In this document: positions 5,885-8,040 of the stretch, piece by piece
How positions within the stretch are numbered: position 1 is the stretch's first letter
Layout: every line of letters begins with the position of its first letter
NCBI GenBank assembly: GCA_023416175.1
Contig: JAEZIE010000224.1
Coordinates: 1 to 8,040, forward strand
DNA length: 8,040 bases
Direction: 5' to 3'
From: Bacillota bacterium
GTDB taxonomy: Bacteria > Bacillota > Clostridia > Christensenellales > CAG-138
Program-made: the position numbers and the translations under genes
Notes under the pieces: generated by a model
Databases searched by the model: none
The model's input: only the letters and a program-made list of their open reading frames with translations
What the model was told of the DNA's origin: nothing

Positions 5885-7267
5885 ATGAGCAAAATCGTAT
5901 TCGACGATCACTCCAACCTGCTGCGCGAGGATTATTACAAGTATCAGGTGCAAGATATTGCGACCCCCAACCTGTTCCCCGAAATGTTCCATTTCGATCA
6001 GGTACCCAAGGTCGCGTTCAACTACCGCACCGTACCCATGCGCATGCCCGAAGAGATCTGGATCACGGATACCACGTTCCGGGACGGTCAGCAATCCCGT
6101 GCGCCGTTTACCCCTGCACAGATTTTGCGCATATTCGAGCTGCTGCATGATTTAGGCGGCCCGCGTGGCATTGTGCGCCAGAGCGAATTTTTCGTGTACA
6201 GCAAGCAGGATAGGCAGGCAGTTGAGCTATGTCAGCAGCGGGGCTACCGTTTTCCGGAGATCACCACCTGGATCCGCGCCACCGAAAAGGACTTTGACCT
6301 TGTCAAGGAGATCGGTGTGCAGGAAACGGGCATCCTCGTCAGCTGCTCGGACTATCACATATTCAAAAAGATGAACATGACGCGCAAGCAGGCAATGGAC
6401 CAGTATCTCAAGGTCGTCAAAATGGCGCTCGACCGCGGCATCCGTCCCCGCTGCCACTTTGAAGATATTACACGCGCCGATTACTACGGTTTTGTCGTGC
6501 CATTCGCCTATGCGTTGAGCCAGCTGAGCGAAGAATCCGGCATCCCCATTAAAATCCGCTGCTGCGATACGCTGGGCTTAGGCGTCGCCTACCCGGGCGC
6601 ATCGTTGCCCAGAAGCGTACCCGGCATCATCTACGGCCTGCGGCATTATGCCAATATTCCCAGCACCCTTTTGGAATGGCACGGCCACAACGATTTTTAC
6701 AAAGTCGTCACCAACGCGGCTTCCGCCTGGCTTTATGGCGCATCCGCCGTCAACTGCTCGCTGCTTGGCATTGGCGAGCGCACCGGCAACTGCCCGCTTG
6801 AGGCCATGGCCATTGAATACTGCAGTCTGCGCGGCCATGAGGACGGTATGCGGCTTGACGTGATTACCGAGATCGCAGAATATTTTGAAAAAGAAATCGG
6901 CTATCAGATCCCGCCCCAAACCCCCTTTGTGGGTACGGATTTCTGCTCCACCCGCGCCGGTATCCATGCCGACGGCCTCTTAAAGGATGAGCAGATCTAC
7001 AGCATATTCAACACCCAGGCCATTCTCAACCGTCCCTCCACCGTGGTGGTGGACGCCCACAGCGGCCTTGCGGGCATCGCATATTGGATGAACGCAAACC
7101 TGCCCTCGCTCAAAGGGGCGGAGCCTATTTCCAAGAAGCACCCGGCGGTGGAACGCGTAAAGGAACGGCTGGATGTTCTTTATTCCCAGGGGCGCACCAC
7201 CTCCATGAGCAATACAGAACTTCTGGACATCTGCACCGAACTTGCGCCGGAATTAACCACAAAATAA
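5885..7267 (+). CDS. DRE-TIM metallolyase family synthase, probable Re-citrate synthase (isopropylmalate/homocitrate synthase-like)
   Basis: 460 residues. The TIM-barrel signature ITDTTFRDGQQ (60-70) supplies the Asp-Arg pair that binds the divalent metal and catalyses Claisen condensation of acetyl-CoA with a 2-oxo acid. HGHNDF (266-271) gives the metal-binding histidines. Other marks are RCHFEDITRAD (189-199), GIGERTGNCPLEA (295-307) and GIHADGLLKD (359-368). The protein ends soon after the barrel and its subdomain and lacks the C-terminal LeuA leucine-binding regulatory domain. The roughly 55-residue N-terminal extension, the missing allosteric domain and segments such as GGPRGIVRQSEFF and LLEWHGHNDF resemble, as I recall them, the clostridial proteins shown to be Re-citrate synthase. 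That enzyme makes citrate from oxaloacetate and acetyl-CoA in anaerobes lacking the Si-type. Homocitrate or 2-isopropylmalate synthase remains possible. It is a single-gene unit with its own strong promoter and terminator. Family certain, substrate moderately so. Confidence 0.9.
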   Translation: MSKIVFDDHSNLLREDYYKYQVQDIATPNLFPEMFHFDQVPKVAFNYRTVPMRMPEEIWITDTTFRDGQQSRAPFTPAQILRIFELLHDLGGPRGIVRQSEFFVYSKQDRQAVELCQQRGYRFPEITTWIRATEKDFDLVKEIGVQETGILVSCSDYHIFKKMNMTRKQAMDQYLKVVKMALDRGIRPRCHFEDITRADYYGFVVPFAYALSQLSEESGIPIKIRCCDTLGLGVAYPGASLPRSVPGIIYGLRHYANIPSTLLEWHGHNDFYKVVTNAASAWLYGASAVNCSLLGIGERTGNCPLEAMAIEYCSLRGHEDGMRLDVITEIAEYFEKEIGYQIPPQTPFVGTDFCSTRAGIHADGLLKDEQIYSIFNTQAILNRPSTVVVDAHSGLAGIAYWMNANLPSLKGAEPISKKHPAVERVKERLDVLYSQGRTTSMSNTELLDICTELAPELTTK

Positions 7268-7279
7268 AATTCTTCTTTT

Positions 7280-7311
7280 AAAATGCCCGAACACTATGCT
7301 CGGGCATTTTT
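7280..7311 (+). terminator. Intrinsic terminator after the synthase gene
   Basis: AAAATGCCCGA (7280-7290) pairs with TCGGGCATTTT (7300-7310) around a 9-base loop, followed by T residues, 13 bases after the TAA stop. It separates the synthase gene from the next transcription unit. Confidence 0.92.
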
Positions 7312-7374
7312 GCGTCCTTGGCTATGTAACATTCGTGATTTTAGTGCAAATGGGACCGAGTTGTGACCAAGCTG

Positions 7375-7415
7375 AGAACAATATGATGTTCTTCTATTGG
7401 TATAATCATGATACC
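7375..7415 (+). promoter_or_regulatory. Extended -10 promoter overlapped by two inverted repeats
   Basis: TGGTATAAT (7398-7406) is a perfect extended -10, while the -35 position (about 7378-7383) is poor. AGAACA-N6-TGTTCT (7375-7392) covers the -35 area and GGTAT-N7-ATACC (7399-7415) covers the -10 and probable start. A weak -35 with overlapping symmetric sites suggests control by a DNA-binding protein, which is inference. Confidence 0.55.
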
Positions 7416-7426
7416 ACAAATGAAAT

Positions 7427-7464
7427 GCGGCTTTTTTCGTTTGCCTGAAAAGAACCGCCAGGCA
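7427..7464 (+). promoter_or_regulatory. Leader with two mutually exclusive small hairpins
   Basis: One possible stem pairs GCGG-CTTTT (7427-7435) with AAAAG and CCGC (7448-7458, two-base bulge). The other pairs TGCCTG (7442-7447) with CAGGCA (7459-7464). They share bases, so only one can form at a time. The stems are short and may be chance. Confidence 0.3.
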
Positions 7465-7480
7465 GCGTGCCCGCCGCATG

Positions 7481-7488
7481 AAGGAGGG
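7481..7488 (+). promoter_or_regulatory. Ribosome binding site of the sigma-like membrane protein gene
   Basis: AAGGAGGG, with GGAGG ending 5 bases before the ATG at 7493, fixes that start. Confidence 0.85.
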
Positions 7489-7492
7489 CATC

Positions 7493-8040
7493 ATGGCACA
7501 AGCAGATCTTTTGCAAAAAATCCAAAAAGGGGATCAGGAAGCCTTCCGCGCGTTGTTTAACGCCTATGCGGAGCCAACATACCATATTCTTTTCAAAAAA
7601 TGCGGGAATAAGGCAACTGCGCGTATGCTGTTAAAACGCGTCTTTTTAGAGGTGCAAGCGACTTTGAAGCTGCAGGAGGATGTGGACCCCACCGCGCTGT
7701 GGCTGAACGCCTTGGCTGATTTGCAGGCGGAAACGCATCTGTTTTACCGGAGCGAGGTGGAGGCAGTGTGGCAGTCGATGACGAAGGTACAGCAGGCGGA
7801 ACCTCCCCAAGTACCAACAAGGCCGGGACACGAGCAGGAACATCCAGATTTGCGGGTTTTACCGCGGGAGCCTTTCACCCAGCCGGTGCAGGCAAAGCGG
7901 AAGGGCTCGGCGGCGCTGCTCATCCTGCTGCTTGCAATGACGGCTTTCGTCCTATGGGGCGCTGCGGGCTTGCTGATGGAGGCGCAGCTTCTGCCCCGCA
8001 TTGACCTTGGGTATGATTGGTTTAACGCAACCGTATTCAA
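7493..8040 (+). CDS. Sigma-70 region-2-like domain fused to a single-pass membrane protein (3' end missing)
   Basis: The frame from ATG 7493 stays open for 182 codons to the right edge. Residues 4-58 follow the pattern of ECF sigma factor region 2: LLQKIQKGDQEAFRALFNAY, then a segment ending KRVFLEVQ that aligns with the usual DAEDLTQEVFLRV helix. That helix is degenerate here (ATARMLLKRVFLEV), lacking the acidic residues and Gln that contact core polymerase and the -10 element. No region 4 follows. Instead a proline- and charge-rich linker (about 102-135) leads to KRK, a membrane helix (139-162), then LLPRIDLGYDWFNATVF, probably outside the cell. Orientation is predicted cytosolic N-terminus by the positive-inside rule. 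It could be a membrane-tethered regulator, a protein using the sigma-2 fold only for partner binding, or an unrelated helical domain. The rest of the gene is needed. It has its own promoter and is not part of the synthase unit. Confidence 0.72.
   Translation, partial: MAQADLLQKIQKGDQEAFRALFNAYAEPTYHILFKKCGNKATARMLLKRVFLEVQATLKLQEDVDPTALWLNALADLQAETHLFYRSEVEAVWQSMTKVQQAEPPQVPTRPGHEQEHPDLRVLPREPFTQPVQAKRKGSAALLILLLAMTAFVLWGAAGLLMEAQLLPRIDLGYDWFNATVF

Noticed and set aside
5681..6148. 155-codon minus-strand frame over the synthase promoter and 5' end
   Set aside because: It runs through the promoter, leader and first 260 bases of the synthase gene on the opposite strand, has no ribosome binding site and shows no motif.
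6578..6967. 129-codon minus-strand frame inside the synthase gene
   Set aside because: It is antisense to conserved DRE-TIM motifs, so a shadow frame.
7375..7392. Gram-positive LexA (SOS) box at GAAC...GTTC
   Set aside because: The half-sites are separated by 8 bases rather than the 4 of the LexA consensus.

Overview
The window looks like chromosomal DNA of an anaerobic member of the Clostridia (Firmicutes) of medium GC content. This rests on strong AAGGAGG-type ribosome binding sites, sigma-A-like promoters, a DegV protein, a bacterial GH3-family enzyme, and a synthase resembling the Re-citrate synthase/isopropylmalate synthase family of clostridia. I cannot name a genus from the sequence. 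No RNA genes, insertion sequences or CRISPR arrays are visible.

Positions 1-5438 hold a tightly packed leftward (minus-strand) operon. In transcription order it encodes a DegV-family fatty-acid-binding protein, a small membrane methyltransferase of the isoprenylcysteine/phospholipid methyltransferase type, a GH3-family acyl-adenylating enzyme, and a very large membrane-bound c-di-GMP signalling protein. That last protein has a 7TM-like sensor, two further membrane segments, GAF, degenerate GGDEF and intact HD-GYP, and it is cut by the left window edge. Junctions are a 4-base ATGA overlap, a gap of about 26 bases, and an overlap of about 10 bases. The last gene has no ATG near its 5' end and probably starts at TTG. 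The overlap contains a G7 tract that is both a Shine-Dalgarno-like sequence and a fitting -1 slippery heptamer. One reading is that the first three proteins bind, modify or conjugate a carboxylic or fatty acid and the fourth couples an associated signal to c-di-GMP breakdown. The architecture is seen; the pathway is inference.

Positions 5439-5884 form a divergent intergenic region. It holds the leftward operon promoter, a perfect bidirectional terminator-like hairpin, a GC-richer island of unknown origin flanked by an 11-base direct repeat, and a strong rightward promoter followed by a palindrome.

Positions 5885-7267 encode a 460-residue DRE-TIM metallolyase family synthase, a good candidate for Re-citrate synthase, ending at a clear intrinsic terminator (7280-7311).

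Positions 7312-8040 hold an extended -10 promoter overlapped by inverted repeats, a structured leader, and the 5' part of a gene with a sigma-70 region-2-like N-terminus joined through a proline-rich linker to a single membrane helix and a probable extracytoplasmic domain. It runs off the right edge.
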